Shown here: piece after piece, positions 25,520 through 38,066 of the stretch
How the letters are laid out: every line of letters starts with the position of its first letter
How positions within the stretch are numbered: the first letter of the stretch is position 1
From: Galerina marginata
Taxonomy: Eukaryota; Basidiomycota; Agaricomycetes; Agaricales; Galerinaceae
Length of the DNA: 64,000 nucleotides
Direction: 5' to 3'
NCBI GenBank assembly: GCA_023014335.1
Contig: JAECYW010000001.1
Coordinates: 1,426,001-1,490,000, forward strand
Program-made: the position numbers and the translations under genes
The notes under the pieces: model-generated
Seen by the model: only the letters and a program-made list of their open reading frames with translations
What the model was told of the DNA's origin: nothing
Database searches by the model: none

Positions 25520-28070
25520 TCATGGGCGTTGTCCTCTTTTCACCAGGCCTTCGGTCTGACGAAAAGCCGTTATTTGGCCTTCACTCTCAAGCATCATCTG
25601 TTGACAACTGCGTTCACACCAGTACGGTAGATGGAAAAAGACCGTTGGACTTACGTCTTCGGCCATGGCATGTACATCTGAGCCCGGACGATTATACATC
25701 ATGGCGTTCGCAAACATCAGGTAGATATCGCGTTGAAATTCAAGGGAGTTGGCGATTACGCCGTCCTTCACCCGAGTTTTGATTGTTTTCAAGTCCATGG
25801 GGCGCTTGACAATTTCATGGTAGTCAGGCGCTTCGGAATTTTTGATGGGATTATGGAAAATATTGCCATTTCGGTGTTGAGAAATCTGAGAATGAAGCAT
25901 ACCAATGACGTTTTGGAAACGCTTCAATGCCACTTGTTCTTCCGTCTTTGTGGCATGTCGAGTAACACGCGTGCGTGTGCTGTGAGAACTTGGACCTATG
26001 GAACAAGAATGAAAACGGGGGGGCAAGAATATGGGTCGTGCGTTCAAACCTGGCTCTTCCTCGTCGACTGGTTCAGAGTCTTCGCGTAAACGTTTCTTAT
26101 CTGGCGGAGATCCAGCACTTTCCAAAAATGATGCCTTCCGTTTGCCTGCAAAATCTTTAGTCATATATCAAGGGAACGGAAACCGACGCACTGTCGCGAC
26201 GTCGTGTTACAACTCCGTCGAAAGGTGAGGATGCATGCTCGTCCTCAACTGCAGGGGTATTTTCCTTTGCCTCAGTGTCACCGTCATTTTCGGAGTCTGC
26301 TGGCACCTGGAGTTCAGTTTCAGACAACTGGGCTTGAGACCTTAAACGGGTCCTGGTCTGAGGCGGAGGAACAGAGGCGACTGATGATTTACGCCTTCTG
26401 GTCGAACCTTTGTAAAGGTGTTAATTTCCAATGCTAAACCACGAAAGGCGAACAACCTACGTCGGGTCGGTGCTACAGGTTCTGTTTCAGAAGAGTGGCC
26501 TTCATCTACAACGGGCTCGGCCTCTTCCTCGAATCCAATGACCACTGCGGCAGGTGTGTGTGCAAGCTCAGAGTCGGTTTCCACATCAGTGGGATGGGCA
26601 GACTTCCCAGAATTAGGGTCCCCTTCCTCATCCACATTTTGGCCTGAGCGCGTTAGTGCATCTCCTAGCTCCGGCTCTGAGCCTCGCGAATTTTCCACCT
26701 GACCCTCTAATTCTGCTTCTTCTTGATACTCGTTTTCTAGTTCTTGTGATGTTTCCTCTTTCTCCACTTTGCTTTCTTCTTCCTTGTGAACTTCTTGTCG
26801 CTGGCTAGTGGTTTCATGGGTTCGAATAACAATGTCTTGCTCGACTACTTCAACAGATTCTGGAGCGTTAATATCATCCATTCGAACGCTTTTTTCTGGT
26901 TCCGACTGTTCGACATTATCATCCTGGTTAGCTACCGCCTCAGGAGTAATTTCGGGAACTTGGTTGATTTCCTCATCGACTTCAACCGCTACAACAGGCT
27001 GTTCGCTTGCTACTTCCTCCATACTGTCGGGTTCAGGTATTTGTCCCACAAGTTCGAAATTTCCATTGGGGATGTCCTGCGGTTGTATCCTGATGGATCG
27101 AGGATAATGAAGGGGACTCTCCATCGCGTTCAGTCAGGACCATCTTCTTCGACATCGGCAGATAGTTCTTTATGTGGTTCTTGTTGCCTTCTTTCGTCTT
27201 CAAATGTGGTAGAGGTAACCAGATCTCCCTTTGATATGGTTAACGTCACACAGTGACATTCATAAAAAGATAATAATAATACCTGCAGCCCAGATGAATC
27301 ATTGGACTCTGTAATACCACTGAGATCGGATCCACCGAAAACCTCATCAGGCTAGTGTGCGTTGAGAAAGTATATTCACTTGATATAAGAAGTAAACCAA
27401 CTTTGTCAGGGAAAGGTGTTGTCGGTTGCTGTGCGTGTTCGAGATGCAATTGACCTGAATTCACTGATTGAATATCTTTGTCCCATATTCCAGCACGAAT
27501 TTCTTCAATTTCCCGGAGGACAGCTCTACGGCAAACAAGCGTCATTCCCCTTCTTCAGGAGAGGTATGATGCTGGGAACCCACTTGAATTTCAATTCCTC
27601 CGCCAAGATGAGATCTTGGAGCTCAAGAAAGCGAGAACGATAATGTTTTTGGGCCAATTGGAGGTTGGCGGGGGCTGTTCAAGAATTGAGTAAACAATCT
27701 GTCGCAAGTGACCCCGACTGACCGTGAGGGGCATTATTTGATTCATCCCTGGTATGTAGAATTGATTATCAGGGGGAGTGAAAGGAGATATGACATACAT
27801 TTCGACACCAGCCTCTTTCATGAGAGCCTCATACATCGAGTTGCAGGACTAGGAGCGCATTAGTTGGAAATGACACATTAGGTTAACTGAACTCACTTGT
27901 GCGCTGAAGAATGATTTAGGACGAGACAATAAAGGATGCTTGAAAAGTATTTTAGCAATTGAGGCCCATGAATCGGGGCCAGCACCGAGAACCCAGACGG
28001 CTTGAGCGAGTAGAAGAGATTCTAGACTGTTTAAAGGGATTTGAGGCCGTCTAGTTGACCGTGCGCTCAT
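25520..28070 (-). CDS. BRD8-like bromodomain protein (NuA4-type subunit)
   Basis: The N-terminus (NSLESLLLAQAVWVLGAGPD, SWASIAKILFKHPL) is a SANT-like segment as in BRD8. It leads into a helical stretch containing LAQKHYRSRFLELQDLILAE, LREIEEIRAGIWDKD. A long acidic, Glu-rich low-complexity linker follows (roughly 26450-27130). A C-terminal bromodomain is visible: RFQNVIGMLHSQISQHRNGN, IFHNPIKNSEAPDYHEIVKR, PMDLKTIKTRV, with the acetyl-lysine-binding Asn in ANAMMYNRPGSDVHAMAED, spliced to MMLESEGQITAFRQTEGLVK. This order of domains matches BRD8/Bdc1, subunit of TIP60/NuA4. Membership in that complex is by family; binding partners cannot be seen here. Start 28070 is 119 bases from the divergent protease gene. 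Confidence 0.82.
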
Positions 28071-28189
28071 CGCTGTGCATTGTGAAGATTAAATAAACAA
28101 ATAATATGCTAGGTTAGCATGGTTGAAAGTCCGAATATGACGTTGATGGTAACAACGCGGCGCAGCTCTCGTCCACTTGAACCACCACC
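28071..28189. promoter_or_regulatory. divergent promoter, BRD8-like / aspartic protease
   Basis: A 119-base gap separates the two start codons and must serve both genes. The side nearest the bromodomain gene is AT-rich (around 28088-28110). No specific factor site is recognised. Confidence 0.45.
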
Positions 28190-29741
<1,552 letters not shown>

Positions 29742-30051
29742 ACGAAGTTTGGTATTGAATAGCCTACGATATCCTTCACGAATCATATTCTAAAGTAGTT
29801 ACCCTAGCATCCTGTTTGAATGATATCTGGCTCTTTGACAATGTATTCAAGGAATGGTGGGCTTTAATGAGTATGTCGATTTGTCTGGCTTGCTGCCCTG
29901 AGACAGACTCATACGTGACCTGTTTGTACACAACACGCCGTGGGCATGATGAAAGTCCAAAAGCTGTGAAATCATAATTCAGCTTTCTTCTACTAACTTC
30001 ACAAATCATCCGATCGCAGGAACAGCAATAGAAGTTATAGAACATAACTTA
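29742..30051. other. intergenic gap, protease to PUB protein
   Basis: About 310 bases with the protease 3' UTR and the promoter of the next plus-strand gene. I see no gene or strong motif. Confidence 0.4.
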
Positions 30052-31044
30052 ATGTCATCACCTACCTCAACACCTGCGTCTCTGAATACCCCAAGTCCAA
30101 CCATATCTCCAGAAGCCTTGGCAGAGGCAGCAGAGCGTCGGTTTCGTCAGGCAACGCCGCAGTTGTCTGCCGCACAATTAGCTGCTGAGCATGAGAGGCG
30201 CCAGAAGTTTCGACGACTTATAGACCCTGGTATTACCCGTCCCAATCCCAAAGAACGGGCACTGAGCTCTCTCAAAGTACATGCCCACTATTCTGTCCTG
30301 GATACGTTATTCATACCATCCTGGCTGTAGACCTTGCTGACAATCTCAGAGAACCTGCTGCGCGAACCAGACAACCCCAAATATCAACAGTTCAAACCTA
30401 CGAATACCGTTATTAAGCGAGACCTTGTCGACCCTAAAGGCGCCCTCGAATTTGCGATAGAAGTTAGTGCTGTAACTCATGTCATGCCTTGATATGACTC
30501 TTCCGCTGACGTATTGGATCCGCAGCTGGGCTTCCGACCAGAAGTAAGTACCCATCCACTTCACCATCTGATATTTCTAAACCTTTGCTCGAGGTCAAAA
30601 ACTTTCAGCCATATTACACCTTCAATCGGAACCGTCTGGAAGATCTGCGGACTGGTGCTACAATCCTGAAGGAATATATCGACCTAGAAACTGAGAAACA
30701 GGGGCGTGCAGAAAGATCGAAGAAAAACGAGAAAGAGGCGCGTGAGGCAGCTGCAGAGAAGGTCGATATATTCCTTTGTCACCATGCGACGATCACTGAA
30801 ATATATCCTGAAGGTGAAGCTTGCATACATGGACGACAGGAAAGCGAAGATTTTGAGGGATGAAATCGAGAAAGAGCAACGCACTGCGCGTGCTATCACA
30901 GCAGCCAACCGGGCTGCAGTTCAACTTCCGTCCCAAGACCCGTTGCCTGACACTTCGATGCCTGGCTCTGGTCATATATTAGGTTTGACTGGCACTGACG
31001 ATGACGAGCCACCTGCGTATCAGAACCACCCGCACTCAGAATAG
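30052..31044 (+). CDS. PUB-domain protein
   Basis: The protein begins with a Ser/Thr/Pro-rich segment and an Ala/Glu/Arg-rich helix (AAERRFRQATPQLSAAQLA). The PUB domain follows: LLTISENLLREPDNPKYQQF, KPTNTVIKRDLVDPKGALEF, AIELGFRPEVKNFQPYYTF. PUB domains in PNGase, UBXD1 and HOIP bind the C-terminal tail of the Cdc48/p97 ATPase, so a role in ubiquitin-dependent processes is likely. A charged coiled-coil (EYIDLETEKQGRAERSKKNE) and an acidic tail follow. I see no transglutaminase-like PNGase core and no UBX domain. Exon 1 is 30052-30276 and the intron ends at 30330; three more short introns follow. It is convergent with the repeat-protein gene. Confidence 0.8.
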
Positions 31045-31345
31045 TCGGCACGTCGCACTAGATCGCACCGTCATAACTGAAGGCTTGTTCATGGTAAACC
31101 CCGTTTATCGTATGCTTATCATTAGTACAGCCTGTTAACAGGTTATGTATGTATGTTAAATGGTAGATCTTCATGAGAATGGTATATCTAGTAAGATTGT
31201 CATGTTCTCAGCGGCGATTTGTGGGTAATGGTGGGAGTGGAGGGAAAACTCTGGGCGGCATTGGGAACCTTGCTAGTGTCTCTTTGGAGAGTCCTGTTGG
31301 GGCTTCTGCTAGTCGCTGGACGTCAAAAAATACTCCAACAAAAGG
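31045..31345. other. convergent intergenic gap
   Basis: About 300 bases between two stop codons facing each other. It should contain both 3' UTRs and polyadenylation signals. Nothing else is seen. Confidence 0.4.
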
Positions 31346-34300
31346 TTAAAAGACCTCACCATTGTGATCAAAGGCTTTTACTCTCTGAAGAACGAGACTG
31401 TCCCGCCTACTTGGGCCTAGCTTTGGTGGAAGAACAATAGAAGCTCTCGAACTCTGATGCTCTCGCAGACCAGCCGATCTTGAATTCTCGCGCTCTGGTG
31501 AATTCGTCGATCTTCGCAGAGATAGCGAGTTGAATGGATGCCCGGTGTTGGTAGGGTCTGGAAGGAAGATAGCACTTCCCGACTTATAAGCTGCTTGAGA
31601 ATCACGTGATCGAGGCACAGAAGAAAGACGGATATTCCTTGCTGTGTTGGAAGCGGAGGTTTCCTGGAGATAGTGGCTTATCTCTTCGTCTTCATTGATT
31701 AAAGAAAGTTGTGAACGAACAGTAGGTCCCGTTTCCTGTAATCCGGGGACAGAATCACCAGGTCCAAATGGCCTTTGCCTTTCCATCATAGCCATTGCAT
31801 GCAATTCCAAGTGCGTTAAGTCTGCTGCTTGATTTTGCCTTCTTGGGCGGCGTTAGAAAAAGCTCAGGGAGTGGAAGATAGAGGTCAAAATAAGGATAGA
31901 CAGCTGGGTCTACAAAATAATGTCAATCTCTATGTATGTTGGTAAGGCGGAAAAAGTCATACACAGGTCAAAGAACGGGTATTGTGCATCGGTCCTATTA
32001 CTTGTCGGTTTTGCATGAGTATCTCCCGAGCGCGTTTCGATTGTTGGATATAGGTTAAAATGCGGATAAACAGCAATGGCTAGAAAATAACACAACGTCG
32101 CAAAAAGTTGGCTTGTAGTCGCGGACTTTGTTGAAATTAGCACGTACAATAAGACGCGGCGGATGTCTTGGAGAAGTAAGGAGCAGGGTAAATTTCAAGG
32201 TGGGGATAAACTCTGGGATCTAGTTGGCTCATGAGCAAACCATCATCATAATAATAAAAGAGGCAACACACAGAGGTTAAAGTATGGGTAGGCTAACGCC
32301 AGCGTTGGGGTCAGTGATCGACCGTCGTGCTCATCAGCCTTTGGCAGCAGACCGTAAGGGGCTGGGTACAGGTCAAGATGTGGATAGACTCCAGGATCTA
32401 GTTGAAATGTAAGCCGCTTATCAAACACTCAGGGGGATTATGCCATACAAAGGTTAAAGTAAGGGTAAATCAACCCAAGTGCGGGAGTCAGGGTTCGCTC
32501 GCTCGCTTCATCCGCCTTGCCATGGACGGAGCTGTAAAAGGTTGGGTATATGTCGAGATGAGGATAAATTGCTGGGTCTATGGAAATGATAAGACCAACT
32601 GAGCAATTAACAGGAGAAATTTACGGACAGAGGTTAAAGAACGGGTATGCAGGTGGCACTACAACTGATAACAGTAGCATGGTCGCGCTATCTGCTTATT
32701 ACATTTCCAGGTCGTTTCAATATATTCTTAACCTCAACTGAGGCAACCGACGATAGCGTACCTGATTGCTGTGCTCCCTGGTTGACATCTTCATGGATAA
32801 AAGGGTAAAGGTCGAAATGAGGATATACAGCTGGGTCTAAGGCAGGTTCATTAATGTGTCAAGCAGGTGAAATGTAGAAAATTGGGCATACAAAGACTGA
32901 AGAATGGATAAGTAACATCCAATGATGTCCGCAATGATTGTCCGCCTGATAGGACCGGTATGAGACCTGGAGCTTAAAAGGTCGAAAAATAATTACCGAG
33001 CTTGGTTTGTATCTCTTGTTCCACAGAGGGGTAAATGTCAAAGTAGGGGTATACCGCAGGGTCTAATAAATATGAATGAAGATTATAAAAACATAAAAAC
33101 AGAAAAATAGATTTGCACACACATATGTTGAGGGCCGGGTACTTTTGAAGAGGTAGGAATCTCGAAGGTAATTCCACGGAAGTCGGTTTCGATGGGGTAC
33201 GGACTTCTGGGTCTGCCAAATCATAAGTTTAAAGAGGTCTTTTCGGCTCGGCATTCATAAAACACCCTTACAGATGTCGAAGCTCGGGTACTGTGAATGA
33301 GGATTACACGTATGCAGTGAAAAATGGCCAAAATATGGCGCGCTCGTTGGAGGGTCTACAAATGATTCAGCATCAATAATCAGCGAAATAGACAGAGAAA
33401 GCATACAAATGTCGAAGAAAGGATATCCTTCTTGAAGCTGAGTATTATCTACGTGGGATCTGACAATGACCGGATATATGTTGTCCAAGTTGTGAGGGTA
33501 GACAGCCGTGTCTAGTGTCATCAATTAGCATTCGGTTTCTTCAATGAAAAAATGATTGCCAGCTACTCACAGAGCTCAACCGTAGGATACTCTGCTGGAA
33601 GCCTGACTCCGATACTCGACAAGGTGTCTTGTGCAGAGCGTCGACTTGGGTCTAGGCCACAGTTTCGACCCAGGCAAGCTCAGCGGAGCTGGATATATGT
33701 CCTCTAAGTTGTGAGGATAGACGGCTGTGTCTATCAAGGTCGTCAAACATAAATGGAAGAAACCTGCCAGATGACTTACAAAGATCGAACATTGGATACT
33801 CTGCTGGAAGTTTGACTGCAATGCTTGGGGTGTCCTGCGCAAATTGTTGACCGATATATGGCCATACGTGTGACCAAGGCATGTCTGACGGTGTCTTTGG
33901 ACGGTCATTGTTATATGGCCATACATACGGCCAAGGATTCCCTCCAGGTGGAGTGCCATTGGGACCCGCAGTTGCCTTATAACGTTCACTGATATATGGC
34001 CATGCGAGTGGCCAAGGCATATCCGACAGTTCTTGCGAACGGACAGCACCATACTGGCCATACATGCGACCAAGGCTTTCTATCGAATGAAGTGGAAGCC
34101 TGATAATGTTCGCTATTATATGGCCAAGTATGCAACCAGGGGCTTCTTGAAAGCCCGACAGGCGACGCTGTCTCTTCGTGCGTCGTTCGTTCTCCGATAT
34201 CTAGCGACGGCGCTGGCGAGACGCACCGGGGAGAAGGAGGATAGGACAGCGGAGCCCCCCATGATGTCGCTGTCATCGGTGTCGGAGGACTATCCTCGTA

Positions 34301-35869
34301 GAAACGTTGTGCAAGATCAGGAGATTGAATGGAAACATATTTATACCTAGGTGAAGGAGGATAAGACAGCGGCGCCCCCCAAGATGTCGCTGTCAAAGGC
34401 GTAGGAGGACTATCTTCGTAGAAGCGATGCGCAACATCAGGCGATGGAACAATGGAGTTGGTCGAAGCAAAGTAGAGATCAAAATCATCGTCAAGCGGGC
34501 CGAAAGAGGTGCAAACCGATGGTGAAGCGCACACAGAACCTTCCAGGCGGTTGGCTACATGTACGGAATGGGCATCAGACCAGGATGTGGGTGATGCATA
34601 GCCGCAGGATTGAGGACCTGCTGATGATATAGACCAAGTGTAATCCTCTAATCGCATTTTTTCTTCAACTGGGGAAGGAGTTTCAACAGGAGTATCGATG
34701 GGCATATTGTTTGGGAGGTTTGGCGGATCCAGGCTGGTTTGACCGGTCGCTGCCAGAGGATTAGGGCTTAAGACAGCAGTCGCCCTCCAGGAATTGACGC
34801 GAGTGTCAAGGTTCTGTTTTGCGGTTTTGGGCTCGTCTTCTTGAACAATAGTCGAGAGGACTGTGCGAACTACTGAGAATTGTGTCGGGTGGTGAAATTA
34901 CCGAGCGCGGATTTGTTTTGACGTCTGGTCGAGCCGAGGAGGATGCATCAAATCTTTCCACCAACTGATAGTTTTCGGGGAACATGTCGACCAATAGGCG
35001 CGCTATGCTGGTGAATGGCGGGATTATCAACCGTGTCTTCCTCGAATTGACGGCTATCCGCGAGACTGCTTTCTCTCCGATAATGAGCCAATGAGGGTGC
35101 CGTAGATGGGTAAGAGTGAGTGGGATTTTCTGGGAATTCCCTAAGAATAGACGATAACCATGCAGGATACCAACGAGCGAGGCGAAGGTCAATGTCGAAT
35201 TCAACTTTACCACTTATCACCGGGCGACGTTCATTGGGGAGTAAATGTTCGGAAAGGTGGCTCCAAAGACCCTGCCACGAATCATCAGTAATTCGTGGCG
35301 TGAAAGTGAGTCCGCCTTCCACGAAGTGAAAATATAGGCAAATTCCTGAGGTGCTGGGAAAACTGAACTCCCTTGCAATAGCCGTCAATTGAGCGAACAT
35401 CTGTAAATATATCAAGTCATAGCTGCCCCTAGAGTAGTTCGTGGTACACACCGATGGGAAGAGAGACATAACCACACCCTGTGATAACCGGTGATATGGA
35501 CCACTGGAAATCGTGTGTGGATGTTGACCATGTTCTTGAATTAAAGTCGGGGGAGGGATCACAATTATTAACGATTTGCCGCTTCGTTGAGCAGCCCTCT
35601 CCTTCGTCTCCCGGAAGCCAGTGTTGTGGTATGGAATTGAACCAGACCTTCTTGGCTCGTGAGGGTGTGTCGGGGCTCGTGCCAGCCAGCCCAGTATCCA
35701 CCAGCCCAGGTACCAGCCCAGGGTCTTGCGCTGCAAGAATGTATGTTGAGGTCGTTATATGGGCGGGACCAGTGATTGTGTCTGAATGAGTTTCAGGAGG
35801 ACTGGGAAGTGCACGAGGGAATTCAAATGGCGAGGGTTTGTGAAATGGTGAAGCTGTGAGTCGAGACAT
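31346..35869 (-). CDS. unrecognised repeat protein with tandem phase-1 exons
   Basis: I do not recognise the family. The N-terminus (MSRLTASPFHKPSPFEFPRA) leads to a conserved-looking region with WFNSIPQHWLPGDEGEG, ISPVITGCGYVSLPIG and EFSFPSTSGICLYFHFVEGG. A Ser/Pro-rich part with a 40-residue tandem repeat comes next, then five WPY units. Then come many small exons, each giving a variant of [Y]PAVYPHFDLYP, a linker, and YPxFDL[Y]. The C-terminus is charged and Ser/Arg-rich, stopping at 31346. Repeat exons: 33571-33730, 33407-33511, 33272-33355, 33123-33212, 32997-33062 plus 32892-32972, 32762-32836 plus 32629-32664, 32449-32577, 32272-32397, 32148-32219, 31963-32079; the last exon begins at 31909. 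Apparent +1 errors lie near 31843, 33646, 34054 and 35011. The splice around 34880 does not keep phase in my reading. No signal peptide is seen. Confidence 0.65.
31963..33730 (-). repeat. array of duplicated mini-exons encoding YPxFDLYP repeats
   Basis: Ten consecutive coding units of 159 (160 as given), 105, 84, 90, 147, 111, 129, 126, 72 and 117 bases are separated by introns. Two units (147 and 111) are further split in two. Every unit starts with two bases completing a codon begun by the last T of the previous exon, that is, phase 1 on both sides. Usually the codon rebuilt is Tyr, giving FDL-Y-PAVYP. The third and fourth units have lost the second half of the motif. The first two carry YPHNLEDIYP-like variants. 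Confidence 0.75.
33850..34145 (-). repeat. WPY protein repeat, five copies
   Basis: Within the repeat protein the minus strand encodes five units of PW-x-x-x-WPY spaced about 14-25 residues apart: SPWLHTWPYNSEHYQ, KPWSHVWPY, MPWPLAWPYISERY, NPWPYVWPYNNDRP and MPWSHVWPYIGQQ. On the plus strand they appear as ATATGGCCA-like blocks. The second copy holds one apparent extra base (34054) that breaks the frame. Confidence 0.7.
34231..34447 (-). repeat. tandem 120-base coding repeat
   Basis: Two copies begin at 34231 and 34351. They share about 97 similar bases and encode SPDxAxRFYEDSPPTPxTAT followed by SWGAPLSYPPSPR. The period of 120 bases equals 40 codons, so the frame is kept. Confidence 0.8.
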
Positions 35870-36312
35870 GATATTGCCTAAGTTTCTCGTTAGGCACTTC
35901 CTCGACGGCGTAGGCGCAAGGGAAAGAATACCTGAACCTGGTGAATCAAAATGCCTTGCTGGAAGAATGCGTCTTCAGATCCCGAAAAAAGTTCAAGATA
36001 AGGACCTCAGGTGGATCTCGACTAAAGCAAGGACTATAAAGCTAGAGACTCCAGCTCAGCTAGCTCCAAGTATTAAAAGAACGGCAACCCAACAGGAGGG
36101 TTCGCGAGAAGGTGGGGGGGGAGTGCGCTCACTCGGAACAGAGCATATATATTATATACTTCTCCGGGTAACCATGGCTGCTCACACCCTGTGTTCTTCA
36201 ATCATTTATGAAGTTGATGTCGAGATGCAATCAAATCCAGGTGCGGCGAGAGCACGTGAAGGTACAGCATAAGGCTACCTTCACCTACCTTTCTCGTTCT
36301 CAGAAACCTAGG
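35870..36312. promoter_or_regulatory. divergent promoter, repeat protein / CSN4
   Basis: A 443-base gap between divergent start codons. It holds a run of G at 36113-36120 and a TATA-like stretch at 36144-36160 (CATATATATTATATACT), about 150 bases before the CSN4 start. It must carry the 5' UTRs and promoters of both genes. Confidence 0.45.
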
Positions 36313-37879
36313 ATGGAAGCCAAACTAACGCAGTTTTCAACTCTCAGTCAGAAAGATAAAGGCCCTGCTTTCATCTCGCTCATCCCAGAGATCCTATCCC
36401 AATCAGGTCCATCCGTCGCGAAAGACCTTCACACATTGGTAGATACTGTTGTTAATCAGGATAGCGTTGGTTTGGTTGTGGGACGACAAGTGCTGTCTGA
36501 ACTCGTTAAGATTCTCGGAGAAGGTGCGATCAAGGATGTCGATCTTCGAAAGCGCGTCGTCGAAGATACCCTGGCCACTGTTCAGCCAAGGATTGTGAGC
36601 TACGAAGAACAGGCGAGTCATATGTTTCAGACCGATTCACTGATAATTACTTTTGTGATCAGGTAAACTCTCTAAGATTTCAACTTGCAGACCTCCTTGA
36701 AGAGGAGGAAGAGTGGAGTGATGCCGCCAGGGTTCTGATGGGAATCTCACTGGACTCGGGACAACGGTTCGCCTGATATATTGCCGATTTTCTTGACTAG
36801 TTAACGCCAAAATCTATTATTTCAGATCTATAAGCGATGCCGAAAAATTACGCGTATATGTTCGTGTCGTTCGGTTACTCCTCGAGGACGAGGATTCAGT
36901 ACAAGCTGAAACATATTATAATCGTGCTGCACTTCTGGTACACTCGGCAAACGACCGAGAAACCCTCCTTCAATTCAAGCTTTGTCAAGCGCGGATAAGT
37001 GACTACAGCAGAAAATTCTTAGAAGCTGCCAGTCGATACCACGAATTGAGTTATGTTGGTGAAATCGATGAAGAAGAGCGCCGTCATATGCTGTAAGCAT
37101 TCCTTTGAAACTTATTGGGCAGCGTCTATTAACTATGTCTTCCAAAGATTGGCTGCCGTTACTTGTGCTGTTCTTGCACCTGCCGGCCCCAATCGTTCTC
37201 GAGTTCTTGCGTCTCTATACCGGGATGAGCGAACTGCTGATCTCCCAACGTATAACATCCTTTCAAAAATGTTTCTTGATCACATCTTGCGTCCAGCCGA
37301 AATCAAAGAATTCGAAAAATCTCTGAAACCTCATCAACTAGCGAAAATAGCCATATCTTCCAACGACAGGCTGGCGTCGACCGGAAATGATGCCGGAGGG
37401 GATTTAGATCCGAATGCGAGCACAAGAACTGGTCCCTCTACCGTTCTCGACCGTGCAGTCATGGAGCACAACCTTCTTGCGAGTTCAAACATATATAACA
37501 ACATCACTTTCCGTGGTCTTGGTGCCCTGTTAGACTTAACACCGGGTGCAGCAGAGACAATGGCCCGTAAAATGATAGAACAGGGGCGGTTGCGTGGAAG
37601 CATCGACCAAGTCGACAAACTCATTTGGTTTGAAACAAATCGCGAAGAAGACGATGCACAGGGTAAAGCTGGGGGTTTAGGCGACGTCGAGGAAGCAGAA
37701 GACACCGGTGCGCCATTCACCAAACGTTGGGATACGCAGATCAGGTTGACATGCCGCACATGTACGTCTACAAGTCTGTAAACATTTGGATGTTGTTTGA
37801 CAGTACTTTACAGGTTGAGTCGATTGTCCAACATCTGACAGAAAAAGGTCTTGTCACATTTGCCGTTGAAGCAAAATAA
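36313..37879 (+). CDS. CSN4: COP9 signalosome subunit 4
   Basis: CSN4 is a PCI-domain subunit of the COP9 signalosome, which removes Nedd8 from cullins and so controls cullin-RING ubiquitin ligases; in fungi it also governs light response and development. The product starts MEAKLTQFSTLSQKDKGPAF. TPR-like helices follow (VNSLRFQLADLLEEEEEWSD, AARVLMGISLDSGQR) and VRLLLEDEDSVQAETYYNRA. Next come CQARISDYSRKFLEAASRYH, ELSYVGEIDEEER and AAVTCAVLAPAGPNRSRVLA. The PCI part includes LAKIAISSNDRLASTG, VMEHNLLASSNIYNNITFRG and LGALLDLTPGAAETMARKMI, then EQGRLRGSIDQVDKLIWFET. The end is VESIVQHLTEKGLVTFAVEA. These are diagnostic CSN4 motifs. At least four introns interrupt it. Confidence 0.94.
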
Positions 37880-38066
37880 TCAGCTCTCCATATGTACACT
37901 GCACTGTCCTGTTAGTGCATACTGTACTCCACACTAGCTGATAATTTCACGAAGGGAATTCAATAGAGCAATGCATATAGCAGAATGAAGATGAGGAATA
38001 ACTGATACGTTAATGATGTGTTCATAAAGGAAAACTTGGATATTTGAAAATCAATGTAAAGATATG

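Noticed and set aside
26786..27256. 156-codon plus-strand frame across the bromodomain gene
   Set aside because: It is antisense to the acidic Glu-rich linker of the BRD8-like protein, where codon bias leaves the other strand open. No family match.
31900..34450. Regularly spaced short repeats that might suggest a CRISPR-like or satellite array
   Set aside because: The repeats diverge at third codon positions, keep reading frame and sit in exons with GT...AG borders. They are coding.
34948..35213. Two overlapping minus-strand frames at the middle of the repeat protein, suggesting two genes
   Set aside because: One extra base near 35011 joins them into one sensible sequence (NPAIHSIARLLVDMFPENYQ), so one gene is more likely.
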